Notes: generated by a model from the letters alone, not told the origin. A DNA stretch of 10,473 nt from Oscillospiraceae bacterium (GCA_016287555.1 JAEFAK010000050.1:1-10473); one strand, 5' to 3'. Numbered from the stretch's first letter, positions 1-6,394 are shown. A program made the numbers and translations.

Positions 1-238
1 CGTTCTGCATGAATTCGCCCTTGATGTGGTAGCCCGGGCCGCCCATGCCCGTCCCCTGCGGGTCGCCGCCCTGGATCATGAAGCCGGGGATGACGCGGTG
101 GAATATGAGCCCGTTATAAAAGCCGGAACTCACGAGAGAGATGAAGTTATTGACGGAATTGGGCGCTATTTCGGGATAGAGCTCGGCCTTGATGACGCCG
201 CCGTCCTCCATCTCGAAGGTCACGATGGGATTGCTCAT
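1..238 (-). CDS. Peptidyl-prolyl cis-trans isomerase, cyclophilin type (C-terminus cut by window edge)
   Basis: Cyclophilins interconvert cis and trans prolyl bonds and help proteins fold. Only the first 79 residues are in the window. They begin MSNPIVTFEMEDGG, which looks cytosolic because no signal peptide is visible. They carry the cyclophilin core FHRVIPGFMIQGGDP at about residues 46-60, including the catalytic-type Arg of FHR, followed by GTGMGGPGY. The ATG at 238 sits 7 nt after a perfect AGGAGG at 246-251. The gene starts 15 nt after the smpB stop, so it is very likely the last visible member of the acyltransferase-gap-smpB-cyclophilin run. Small bacterial cyclophilins are usually around 160-190 aa, so roughly half is missing. 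The family call is firm; the sub-type is not resolved. Confidence 0.93.
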   Translation of the reverse strand, partial: MSNPIVTFEMEDGGVIKAELYPEIAPNSVNNFISLVSSGFYNGLIFHRVIPGFMIQGGDPQGTGMGGPGYHIKGEFMQN

Positions 239-253
239 TTTATTTCCTCCTGA

Positions 254-718
254 TCAGTTGTTTTTCTCTTTGAGGGCGCGGTCCATGACGCGCTTTGCGT
301 CCCGCTCGGCGGCGGCGTCGCGCTTGTCATGGAGCTTTTTGCCCTTGCACAGGCCGAGCTCGACCTTGACGAGCGGCCCGCTGAAATACACGGACAGCGG
401 GATGAGCGCCATTCCGTCCTGCTTGACGCGGCCGTAGAGGCGCATTATCTCGCGCTTGTGCATGAGGAGACGTCTGTCGCGCATGGGGTCCTTGTTGAAG
501 ATGTTCCCCTGCTCATAGGGGCTGATGTGCATGCCGCGCACGAACAGCTCCCCGTTTTTCACGGCGCAGTAGGAATCCTTCAGATTCAGCTTCCCCTGAC
601 GGATGCTCTTAACCTCCGTCCCGGAGAGGGATATACCCGCCTCGAAGCGCTCCTCGACGAAATACTCGTGGAAGGCCTTGCGGTTTTGCGCGACGGTCTT
701 TATTTTCTTTTCCGCCAT
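254..718 (-). CDS. smpB: SsrA-binding protein SmpB
   Basis: SmpB binds tmRNA and delivers it to stalled ribosomes for trans-translation, which frees the ribosome and tags the unfinished protein. The 154-aa length is normal for the family. Recognisable blocks in order are NRKAFHEYF, GTEVKSIRQGK, the HISPYEQGN segment, the RDRRLLMHK block, KVELGLCKGKKLHDKRD, and a basic C-terminal tail (RDAKRVMDRALK) of the kind that enters the mRNA channel. The start at 718 has a purine-rich GGGGGAGG only 3 nt upstream, closer than usual, but no better in-frame start exists and the N-terminus matches the family. It lies 20 nt after the gap stop and 15 nt before the cyclophilin gene, so co-transcription is likely. 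No ssrA (tmRNA) gene was seen in the window. Confidence 0.97.
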   Translation of the reverse strand: MAEKKIKTVAQNRKAFHEYFVEERFEAGISLSGTEVKSIRQGKLNLKDSYCAVKNGELFVRGMHISPYEQGNIFNKDPMRDRRLLMHKREIMRLYGRVKQDGMALIPLSVYFSGPLVKVELGLCKGKKLHDKRDAAAERDAKRVMDRALKEKNN

Positions 719-738
719 GGTCCTCCCCCGCTTTCAGC

Positions 739-1746
739 TTACTTGTTGTCGACGGAATACATATGAGCCATGAGCTCGAGCATCTGGCAGGAATAGCCGA
801 ACTCGTTGTCGTACCAGGCGACGAGCTTGGCGAAACGGTCCGTCAGCGATATGCCGGCCTTCGCGTCGAATATGGAGGCACGGCGGTCTCCGAGGAAGTC
901 GGAGGAAACGACGTCTTCGTCCACGTAGCCGAGGATGCCCTTCATATAGGTCTCGCTGGCGAGCTTCATCTCGGCGCATATCTCCTCGTAGGTCGCGGGA
1001 TCGCGGAGGTTTACCGTCAGGTCGACGACGGAGACGTCGAGCGTCGGGACGCGGAAGGACATGCCCGTGAGGATGCCGTTGAGCGAGGGGATGACCTTGC
1101 CGACGGCCTTCGCGGCGCCGGTCGTGGACGGGATGATGTTGCCGGAGGCGGCGCGGCCGCCGCGCCAGTCCTTGGCGGAGGTGCTGTCGACGGTCTGCTG
1201 CGTGCCCGTCATGGCGTGGACGGTGGTCATGAGGCCGCCGGTGATGCCGAACTTATCGTTGATGACCTTCGCAATGGGAGCGAGGCAGTTGGTCGTGCAG
1301 GAGGCGGAGGACACGATATCCATATCCTTGGTATAGGTTTCGTGGTTGACGCCGTAGACGAACATGGGGGCGTCATTGGAGGGAGCGGAGATGATGACCT
1401 TCTTCGCGCCCGCCTTGAGGTGAGCCGAGGCCTTCGGGATATCCTTGAATTTGCCGGTGCAGTCGAGCACGTAGTCCACGCCGAGATCTCCCCAGGGGAT
1501 GTCCTCAGGCTTGTCTCTGTTGACGATGGCGATCTTCTTGCCGTTGACGATGAGCGCGTCGTCCGTATGCTCTACCGTCCCCGGGAAGCGGCCGTGCACG
1601 GTGTCGTACTTGAGCATGTACGCCGTGTAGTCAGGGCCCTTATGGGGATTTATCGCGACGAACTCGAAGCGCTCGTCCTCAATGCCCGCGCGGAGCACGA
1701 CGCTGCCTATTCTTCCGAAGCCGTTGATGCCTATCCTGATACTCAT
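739..1746 (-). CDS. gap: Glyceraldehyde-3-phosphate dehydrogenase with altered cofactor-specificity residues
   Basis: This is a phosphorylating GAPDH converting glyceraldehyde-3-phosphate and 1,3-bisphosphoglycerate in the cytosol. With the ATG at 1746 it is 335 aa, the normal length. That start lies 8 nt after GGAGGG; an upstream GTG at 1755 overlaps the ribosome site and is less likely. Visible landmarks are the Rossmann motif INGFGRIG (7-14), catalytic Cys150 in SASCTTNC, His177 in TTVHAMT, and the C-terminal WYDNEFGYS. Two sites are odd. The Asp that binds the NAD ribose (IND in E. coli GapA) is Pro34 in AINPHK. The conserved Pro near position 188 (GPSHK in E. coli) is Thr189 in DSTSAK. 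B. subtilis GapB also lacks the Asp (INAS). This points to NADP use or dual specificity (inference). No pgk or tpi is adjacent; the neighbours are an acyltransferase and smpB, so it may not be the main glycolytic enzyme. Confidence 0.96.
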   Translation of the reverse strand: MSIRIGINGFGRIGSVVLRAGIEDERFEFVAINPHKGPDYTAYMLKYDTVHGRFPGTVEHTDDALIVNGKKIAIVNRDKPEDIPWGDLGVDYVLDCTGKFKDIPKASAHLKAGAKKVIISAPSNDAPMFVYGVNHETYTKDMDIVSSASCTTNCLAPIAKVINDKFGITGGLMTTVHAMTGTQQTVDSTSAKDWRGGRAASGNIIPSTTGAAKAVGKVIPSLNGILTGMSFRVPTLDVSVVDLTVNLRDPATYEEICAEMKLASETYMKGILGYVDEDVVSSDFLGDRRASIFDAKAGISLTDRFAKLVAWYDNEFGYSCQMLELMAHMYSVDNK

Positions 1747-1789
1747 TTGATACACCCTCCATTTATTTATAAGCCCACCGGGCCAGGGA

Positions 1790-2941
1790 TCACTTTTTCT
1801 TGCGGAGCATACGCTCGGCGAGCGCGTACTTCCTTCGGCTGTGGTCTCCTTCGAGCCCCATCTCGTAGTGCACGCCGCCGCCTGTGAACATTATGGTCTC
1901 GTTCTTTTTCCCGTGGCAGAGGGCAAAGTCGCTCAGCTCCGCTATCGGGAAGGACTTTTCGCCGACGGAAATCGTCCCGTCCGCCAGAACGAGGTCGCCC
2001 TCGGCGACGCGGACAAGCTCGTGGTTTTCGCCGAGGCTGGCGAGCCAAGCGCCCTCATCGGAGAATATCCCGCCGCCCTTTTCGACGCGCGCGCCAAGCT
2101 CGGCGCGCTGCCAGTCGTCCCAGTCGGCTATGGTCTCAAACGGCGCGCCTTCTGCGAAAAACGCCTTGTCCGTTATCCCGGCGCGCATGCCGCACCGGCA
2201 GGAAAACACGTTCCCCTCGCCGTGCATCGTATCGACTCCGCCGCATTCGGGGCAGATGAAGAGCGCCTCTTCAAGGCCTTCGGCGAGGTGCCTGCCCTTA
2301 TAGGTGAGCATCTCCTCGCGCTGCGTCTTCCATGCGTCCTCATATATATCGGAAAGGACGGCGTCGTGTATCTCCGCGACGCTCATCTTTTTGAGTTCCT
2401 CCGGCTGATAGATGCGCACGACCTTGCCGCGCATATTGCCGTGACGGCGCTTTTTCGCCCAGCGCGGATCGGCGAGGTAGCCGCCCTTGAGGCGGAAGGT
2501 CACGACGGGGACGCCCGCCGTGCGAAGGAGCTTTGCCGTGCTCGGATGCAGATCGGCCGTCCTCCCGTCGAAGCTGCGCTCGCCCTCGGGGAAAAAGCAG
2601 ATGTTCTTGCCGCTTTTCAGCCTGCGGAGCATGCCGAGGACGGCGGAGGCGTCCGTCGACCCCTTCACGCGCCCTATCGGGGCGGCCATAGCCTTCATGA
2701 CGATTGACTGCAGGCCCATGCGGAAGCTGTGCTCGCTGGCGAGGAAGTACATGTGCTTTGCAAACGAGAGGCCAACGAGGAACTGGTCCCAGTAGGTCGT
2801 ATGGTTGGCGACGACGATATATGGATTGGGCAGCTTCAGCGGGCGCCCGAAGCGAAATCCGTAGCGCGCTCTGGTCGCTATGGACATGGGCAGTCTGAGA
2901 AAATTATAGACTAATCTGTGCCAGTTATAAACGGCGTCCAT
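1790..2941 (-). CDS. PlsC-type 1-acylglycerol-3-phosphate acyltransferase family protein with C-terminal zinc ribbon
   Basis: Members of this family move an acyl group onto lysophosphatidic acid or related lysolipids at the inner face of the membrane. Assuming the ATG at 2941, the protein is 383 aa. The acyltransferase part holds the catalytic HX4D motif NHTTYWD (His47, Asp52) and the substrate motif FPEGERS (117-123). After about residue 225 comes a part not found in ordinary PlsC: a four-cysteine zinc-ribbon pattern (CPEC at 230-233, CRC at 248-250) followed by about 130 residues of unknown fold. The start at 2941 follows GGGAGG at good spacing. An in-frame ATG at 2965 has AGGAG directly touching it, and it would lie at the predicted transcription start, so it is less likely. 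The gap start is 43 nt downstream and no terminator intervenes, suggesting an operon. The exact acyl acceptor is unknown. Confidence 0.88.
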   Translation of the reverse strand: MDAVYNWHRLVYNFLRLPMSIATRARYGFRFGRPLKLPNPYIVVANHTTYWDQFLVGLSFAKHMYFLASEHSFRMGLQSIVMKAMAAPIGRVKGSTDASAVLGMLRRLKSGKNICFFPEGERSFDGRTADLHPSTAKLLRTAGVPVVTFRLKGGYLADPRWAKKRRHGNMRGKVVRIYQPEELKKMSVAEIHDAVLSDIYEDAWKTQREEMLTYKGRHLAEGLEEALFICPECGGVDTMHGEGNVFSCRCGMRAGITDKAFFAEGAPFETIADWDDWQRAELGARVEKGGGIFSDEGAWLASLGENHELVRVAEGDLVLADGTISVGEKSFPIAELSDFALCHGKKNETIMFTGGGVHYEMGLEGDHSRRKYALAERMLRKKK

Positions 2942-2973
2942 ACCGTCGCCTCCCTTCTTGAGCATCTCCTATG

Positions 2974-3002
2974 ATTTTATCACACGCCCGGTGCGAAAAC
3001 AA
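2974..3002 (-). promoter_or_regulatory. Candidate promoter for the acyltransferase-gap-smpB-cyclophilin run
   Basis: On the minus strand a -10 box TAAAAT (2974-2979) is preceded by TGA, giving an extended -10 (TGnTAAAAT). A weak -35 TTGTTT (2997-3002) lies 17 nt upstream. Transcription would start near 2967, leaving a leader of about 26 nt before the ATG at 2941. The site lies in the 68-nt gap after the CPBP gene, where no terminator hairpin is seen, so read-through from that gene is also possible. Confidence 0.5.
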
Positions 3003-3009
3003 CAGCAAA

Positions 3010-4011
3010 CTATATCCCGATCATGCTCATGACGATCAGGGCGAGGGACGCGATGAAAAACAGGATGAAGCCCGGATTGAGATACAGCGAGGAGAACATC
3101 CGCCCCTTCGGGATCTCCACGGGACCGGGCTGACACACGAAGCGGCGGCGCTTGACTATCAGAAGGATGATGCCGGCAACGCAGAGCCCGAGCAGGACCT
3201 GCGAATAGAGCGCCAGAAGCAGCATCGGTCCTATCGAGCCGGCCATGCTCCGCAGCCCTTCGACCCCGCCCTCAAGAGCGGAAAACGCGTTTTGCTGCAG
3301 TATCTCGAGGTCTATCTTTCCGACGACGAAGGAGGACACGACGGAGCCGATGAAGTTAATTATCATATGAAGCCCCATCGTATAGCGCAGCTTTCCCGTG
3401 CGCGCATAGATAAAGGCGAAGAAAAGGCCGAGGCCGAAGGCATAGAAAAGCTGGGAGAAGTTGCCGTGGTAGAAGGCGAAAAGCGTCGCGGAAAAGAGGA
3501 TGGCGGCCTTGTCCCCGTAGCGGCGCATGCGGCCGACGATGAGCCCGCGGAAAAGAAGCTCCTCGAGTATGGGCCCGAGTACGACGGCGAATAATATCGT
3601 CATCAGAGGCGTCGAAGAGCTGACGGCGGCCTCGACGGGGTTTACGGCCCTGCCGCTCAAAGCGCCGAAGAGCATGTTGAGCAGGTTGCCCACGATACTG
3701 AGGGGGTACATTATGCCGAAGCACATGACAAGGGCGACCATGAACTGGCCGAACGTCATGGAGTGCTTCTCACGCTCCCGCGCGGGCACCTTTTTTATCA
3801 CGGCCAGACAGACCGGGAGCCCGAATACGTATATCGGGATCATGGAAAGCGCCCAGACATACCACGTCTTCTCCGTTATCTCAGGCGCGTACGCGCTCAG
3901 GAGCAGCGCGGCGGCTATCTGGATGACGGTCGCCACGACGAGCATGGCGAAAAACGCAAAAGCAACGCGGGATATCTTTTTCTTTTCTTCCGCCGGAAAC
4001 AGTCTGTCCAA
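3010..4011 (-). CDS. CPBP (CAAX protease and bacteriocin-processing/Abi) family intramembrane metalloprotease
   Basis: This is a multi-pass membrane protein of the CPBP/Abi family, glutamate-dependent proteases related to eukaryotic Rce1. From the TTG at 4011 it is 333 aa. The three family motifs are present in order: EELLFRG (Glu150, Glu151, Arg155), FAFYH (Phe178, His182) and HMIIN (His215, Asn219). Hydrophobic stretches surround them, plus two at the N-terminus and two near the C-terminus. An in-frame ATG at 4053 exists, but it lies only 2 nt past the -10 box, upstream of the expected transcription start. The TTG has AAGGGAG 8 nt upstream, so it is preferred. The gene is divergent from hsp20 and its stop is 68 nt before the acyltransferase start. 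The substrate is unknown: bacteriocin maturation or immunity, or membrane-protein processing, are all possible. No bacteriocin gene is seen nearby. Confidence 0.88.
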   Translation of the reverse strand: MDRLFPAEEKKKISRVAFAFFAMLVVATVIQIAAALLLSAYAPEITEKTWYVWALSMIPIYVFGLPVCLAVIKKVPAREREKHSMTFGQFMVALVMCFGIMYPLSIVGNLLNMLFGALSGRAVNPVEAAVSSSTPLMTILFAVVLGPILEELLFRGLIVGRMRRYGDKAAILFSATLFAFYHGNFSQLFYAFGLGLFFAFIYARTGKLRYTMGLHMIINFIGSVVSSFVVGKIDLEILQQNAFSALEGGVEGLRSMAGSIGPMLLLALYSQVLLGLCVAGIILLIVKRRRFVCQPGPVEIPKGRMFSSLYLNPGFILFFIASLALIVMSMIGI

Positions 4012-4028
4012 TCCTGTCTCTCCCTTCC

Positions 4029-4047
4029 CCGCGCGCATATCGCGCGG
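4029..4047 (-). promoter_or_regulatory. GC-rich stem-loop at the 5' end of the CPBP mRNA
   Basis: A perfect 7-bp inverted repeat, CCGCGCG-ATATG-CGCGCGG on the minus strand, begins about 2 nt after the predicted transcription start and ends just before the GGGGAAGGGAG ribosome site. It could protect the 5' end of the mRNA, limit access to the ribosome site, or be a protein-binding palindrome. No poly-U run follows, so it is not a terminator. Confidence 0.5.
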
Positions 4048-4055
4048 CCACATTC

Positions 4056-4084
4056 AATATAATGTTCCCTGCTTCTTTCGTCAA
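4056..4084 (-). promoter_or_regulatory. Sigma-A-type promoter for the CPBP protease gene
   Basis: On the minus strand, -35 TTGACG (4079-4084) is separated by exactly 17 nt from -10 TATATT (4056-4061), both one or two bases from consensus. Transcription would begin near 4049. This gives a leader of about 38 nt to the TTG start and argues against the ATG at 4053. Confidence 0.75.
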
Positions 4085-4103
4085 GGGCGGAAGCGGACTT
4101 ATT

Positions 4104-4133
4104 TTAGCACTCTCTGTGTTTGAGTGCTAAAAT
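4104..4133 (+). promoter_or_regulatory. CIRCE operator (HrcA site) overlapping the hsp20 promoter
   Basis: Positions 4104-4130 read TTAGCACTC, 9 nt, GAGTGCTAA, an exact match to the CIRCE consensus bound by the heat-shock repressor HrcA. The best promoter on the plus strand lies on top of it: -35 TTAGCA (4104-4109), an 18-nt spacer, -10 TAAAAT (4128-4133). Bound HrcA would then block RNA polymerase directly. Transcription would start near 4140. The operator call is firm; the -35 assignment is weaker. hrcA itself is not in the window. Confidence 0.93.
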
Positions 4134-4139
4134 TAACAG

Positions 4140-4284
4140 TCCATTCATAAAAAAATGCGTATTTGTTCATGCTGAAGAGGTATCCTGCAAGCGATGAAGC
4201 TATCAGATAACAGGCAACGCAGCGCGGCGGACGACTCATAAAGGCGGCTGCCGCCGACGGACAAATGAATGGAGGTTCAATACA
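4140..4284 (+). promoter_or_regulatory. Structured hsp20 5' leader, possible RNA thermometer
   Basis: The leader between the predicted transcription start and the hsp20 ATG is about 145 nt. Its first nine bases, TCCATTCAT (4140-4148), are perfectly complementary to ATGAATGGA (4265-4273), which includes the first three bases of the Shine-Dalgarno GGAGG (4271-4275). Nested shorter pairings are available inside: TGCGT (4156-4160) with ACGCA (4217-4221), CCTG (4184-4187) with CAGG (4211-4214), and a local GGCGG/CCGCC hairpin (4243-4255). This arrangement could hold the ribosome site closed at low temperature. It was worked out by eye, without energy calculation, and it does not match the ROSE or fourU consensus. 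Confidence 0.4.
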
Positions 4285-4683
4285 ATGTTCGATCTTATCC
4301 CCCGTAAATATACGACTTACAATCCCTTCCGCGAGATGGAAAAATTCTTCAGCGGCACGGCCGACCGTGAATTCCGGACCGACGTGATAGACCGGAACGA
4401 CGCCTACACCATCGAGGCAGAGCTTCCCGGCTTTGCCAAGGAGGACATCAACGTCGACGTCTCCAACGACGTCCTGACGATCTCCGCAGAGCGCAAGATG
4501 CCCGAGAACAACGGCGAGTATATCTGCCGCGAACGCTTCTACGGCTCCTTCGCCAGGAGCTTCGACGTCTCCTCCGTCAAGGTCGAGGGCATCACAGTCC
4601 GCTATGAAAACGGTCTGCTGACCCTGACCCTCCCGAAGAAGGACAGCGTCATCCCCGCCTCGCGCCACCTCGACATCGAATGA
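4285..4683 (+). CDS. Small heat-shock protein, Hsp20/alpha-crystallin family
   Basis: This is an ATP-independent cytosolic chaperone that holds unfolding proteins until the Hsp70 and Hsp100 systems refold them. The 132-aa length is typical. The alpha-crystallin domain runs from about residue 30 to 120. It includes YTIEAELPGF, DVLTISAER, the block RERFYGSFARSFDV, and the hallmark ENGLLTLTLPKK. The N-terminal arm is short. The last residues (RHLDIE) are a weak version of the I-x-I tail that links dimers. The ATG at 4285 follows GGAGG by 9 nt. It is the only plus-strand gene in the window, and its CIRCE operator supports heat induction through HrcA. It is followed by a strong terminator, so it is probably transcribed alone. 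Confidence 0.96.
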   Translation: MFDLIPRKYTTYNPFREMEKFFSGTADREFRTDVIDRNDAYTIEAELPGFAKEDINVDVSNDVLTISAERKMPENNGEYICRERFYGSFARSFDVSSVKVEGITVRYENGLLTLTLPKKDSVIPASRHLDIE

Positions 4684-4712
4684 TCCGACCCGCCCTCTCA
4701 CGAGGGCAAAAC

Positions 4713-4744
4713 AAACGGCATGGTCAGTTCTGACCATGCCGTTT
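4713..4744. terminator. Bidirectional intrinsic terminator between hsp20 and the PTS IIC-like gene
   Basis: A near-perfect inverted repeat (AAACGGCATGGTCAG and its complement, a 15-bp stem closing on TT) lies between the convergent genes. On the plus strand it is followed by TTTTCATTTT. On the minus strand it is followed by TTTGTTTT. It can therefore end both transcripts. A smaller hairpin, GCCCTC-N4-GAGGGC (4692-4707), sits just before it without a T-run. Confidence 0.9.
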
Positions 4745-4759
4745 TCATTTTGTCAGTTC

Positions 4760-5848
4760 TTATTTTTTGTCGCTCATGCCGAGGCTGAGGTCGCCTTCCC
4801 TTATCCAGCCGAGCTTTCTGCACAGCAGGCAGAGAAGCTGGCAGATCACGGCGGGAAGAACGATGCAGACGAGCGCGAGGCCTATCCAGTGCATCGCCGT
4901 CGGCGCTATGGCGGAGGCACCGTTGGCGACGGCAGCCTCGCTCGGGGAGAACCATCCCGACCAGACGCCTATCGGCCCGACAAGGCCGCAGGTCCCCATG
5001 CCGGAGGAGACGGGCGCTCCGTTCATCTCCAGCTTGAAGACGCAGGTCGCGATGGGGCCGGTTATGGCCGAGGTAACTATGGCGGGCAGCCAGATACGCG
5101 GATTCTTGACGATGTTGCCCATCTGGAGCATGGAGGTGCCGAGCCCCTGGGATACGAGCCCGCCCCACTTGTTTTCGCGGAAGCTCATGACGGCGAAGCC
5201 GACCATCTGCGCGCAGCAGCCCGCGACGGCGGCGCCTCCGGCAAGGCCCGTAAGTCCCAGCGCGGCGCAGATCGCGGCGCTGGATATCGGCAGCGTCAGC
5301 GCGACGCCGACTATGACGGATACGGCTATGCCCATGAGGAAGGGCTGAAGCTCGGTAGCGAGCATGATGAGCTTTCCTACCCAGCTTGCGGCTATGCCTA
5401 TCGGCTTTGCGATGAGGTAAGCGAGGCCGACTCCGGCGAGTATCGTAACGAGCGGAGTCACAAGGATGTCCACCTTCGTCTCCTTGGAGACGACCTTGCC
5501 GAGCTCGCCGGCGATTATCGCTATTATCAGGACGGCGAGAGGTCCGCCCGCACCGCCGAGGCTGTTCGAAGCCCAGCCCACGGCCGCAAGCGAAAAGAGC
5601 ACCAGCGGCGGGCAGTGCAGCGCGTAGCCTATCGCTATCGCCATGGCTGGACCGGACATCTGGGACGCGAAATTGCCGACGGTATTGAAAAACGGCAGAT
5701 GCGCCTGCGTTCCTATGGTGTTGAGTATGGTGCCGATGAGAAGGCTGCAGAAGAGGCCCTGCGCCATCGCGCCGAGCGCTTCGACGCCGTATCTTTTGCC
5801 GCTTATGACGATATCCTTGCGTTTGAGAAAGGCCTTGAATTTGCTCAT
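4760..5848 (-). CDS. PTS_EIIC_2/PfoR-family membrane protein (PTS IIC-like)
   Basis: This 362-aa, very hydrophobic protein has about eight to ten membrane segments. It matches the family annotated as PTS transporter subunit IIC (PTS_EIIC_2), which includes PfoR of Clostridium perfringens, described as a regulator of perfringolysin expression. Recognisable parts are the N-terminal KRYGVEALGAMAQGLF, the SKETKVDILVTPL segment at about 122-133, and SSGMGTCGLVGPIGVW near 281-296. There is no IIA or IIB domain, no phosphorylation site of that type, and no PTS partner gene nearby, so sugar transport by phosphorylation is unproven. The ATG at 5848 has AAAGGA 10 nt upstream. It starts 25 nt after the stop of the 135-aa gene and shares its transcript. 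A terminator at 4713-4744 closes the unit. Confidence 0.85.
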   Translation of the reverse strand: MSKFKAFLKRKDIVISGKRYGVEALGAMAQGLFCSLLIGTILNTIGTQAHLPFFNTVGNFASQMSGPAMAIAIGYALHCPPLVLFSLAAVGWASNSLGGAGGPLAVLIIAIIAGELGKVVSKETKVDILVTPLVTILAGVGLAYLIAKPIGIAASWVGKLIMLATELQPFLMGIAVSVIVGVALTLPISSAAICAALGLTGLAGGAAVAGCCAQMVGFAVMSFRENKWGGLVSQGLGTSMLQMGNIVKNPRIWLPAIVTSAITGPIATCVFKLEMNGAPVSSGMGTCGLVGPIGVWSGWFSPSEAAVANGASAIAPTAMHWIGLALVCIVLPAVICQLLCLLCRKLGWIREGDLSLGMSDKK

Positions 5849-5873
5849 TTGTCTGCCGTCCTTTCAGACCCGG

Positions 5874-6281
5874 TCATTTATCGAGCGTGATGTTGTCGAC
5901 ACCGTTCTGCTCGAACTCCTCGATATACTCGTCTATCCTGGAGGCAAGCTCGTCGGCATTTTCCGAATCTATCGGGGCGAAGTCCATGTCACGGCGGGCG
6001 AGTTCCTCGGCAAGTATCTCGTAGAAGACCGTATCCTCATAGTCCATTATCGCCTCGTGGATGCCGCCGTCGGCGAACTCCACGGACGGCAGGACCTCGT
6101 TGTCCACGACCTCGAAAAGCGAGTACATCCCGGCCTTGATGCAGTACGAAAAGATCTTCGACTCAAGCTCGTCGTAGGCCCTTATCCGCTTGTCTTCCCT
6201 CGTCGAATTGAGTATCCAGTTGCCGACGTAGACCATGTCGAGAAGACGCCGGAACTCCTTTTCCGTAAGCTCTATTTTCAT
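5874..6281 (-). CDS. Unrecognised acidic 135-aa protein
   Basis: I do not recognise this family. The protein begins MKIELTEKEFRRLLDMVY and is strongly acidic, with dense Glu and Asp in the C-terminal third (for example DELASRIDEYIEEFEQ). It has no signal peptide, membrane segment or cysteine motif, and it looks mostly helical and cytosolic. The reading frame stays open upstream to about 6635, but that part lies under the acyl-CoA synthetase gene. The ATG at 6281 has AGGAGG 10 nt upstream and is clearly the start. Directly downstream, 25 nt away, is the PfoR-like membrane protein, so the two are probably made together. A promoter candidate and two GC hairpins lie in the 122 nt upstream. Confidence 0.8.
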   Translation of the reverse strand: MKIELTEKEFRRLLDMVYVGNWILNSTREDKRIRAYDELESKIFSYCIKAGMYSLFEVVDNEVLPSVEFADGGIHEAIMDYEDTVFYEILAEELARRDMDFAPIDSENADELASRIDEYIEEFEQNGVDNITLDK

Positions 6282-6300
6282 TTTTGCCTCACCTCCTGAC

Positions 6301-6355
6301 GCCGGACGCGCGTGCACCCGGCATATAGCCCAACGCGCGCCCGAGAAGGCGCGCG
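6301..6355 (-). promoter_or_regulatory. Two GC-rich stem-loops in the leader of the 135-aa protein gene
   Basis: An 8-bp perfect stem CGCGCGCC/GGCGCGCG with a 6-nt loop occupies 6334-6355. A 5-bp stem GCCGG/CCGGC with a 12-nt loop occupies 6301-6322. Both lie between the predicted promoter and the AGGAGG ribosome site. The first may also help end acyl-CoA synthetase transcripts, but no T-run follows it on the minus strand. Function is unknown. Confidence 0.45.
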
Positions 6356-6366
6356 ATCCGGGTTTC

Positions 6367-6394
6367 ATATTATTATACACCTCTACGAAGTCAA
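6367..6394 (-). promoter_or_regulatory. Candidate promoter for the 135-aa protein / PTS IIC-like pair
   Basis: On the minus strand, -35 TTGACT (6389-6394) is followed after 16 nt by -10 TAATAT (6367-6372). A perfect TATAAT also occurs at 6372-6377, but only 11 nt from that -35. The site starts 10 nt after the acyl-CoA synthetase stop. Transcription would begin near 6360, giving a leader of about 80 nt. Confidence 0.55.

Noticed and set aside
1781..1790. Small GCCC/GGGC inverted repeat between the acyltransferase and gap as a terminator
   Set aside because: The stem is only 4 bp and no T-run follows, so it does not break the operon.
763..1887. 374-aa plus-strand open frame opposite gap
   Set aside because: It is the mirror of the gap coding strand in a GC-rich genome, with low-complexity Gly/Ala/Val/Asp-rich sequence, no ribosome site and no recognisable domain.
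4099..4737. 212-aa minus-strand open frame opposite hsp20
   Set aside because: It runs through the hsp20 gene, the CIRCE operator and the terminator, has no ribosome site and resembles no family.
4723..4760. Direct repeat GTCAGTTCT near the hsp20 terminator as a mobile-element footprint
   Set aside because: One copy is simply the loop region of the terminator. There is no element between the copies, so chance is the simplest view.
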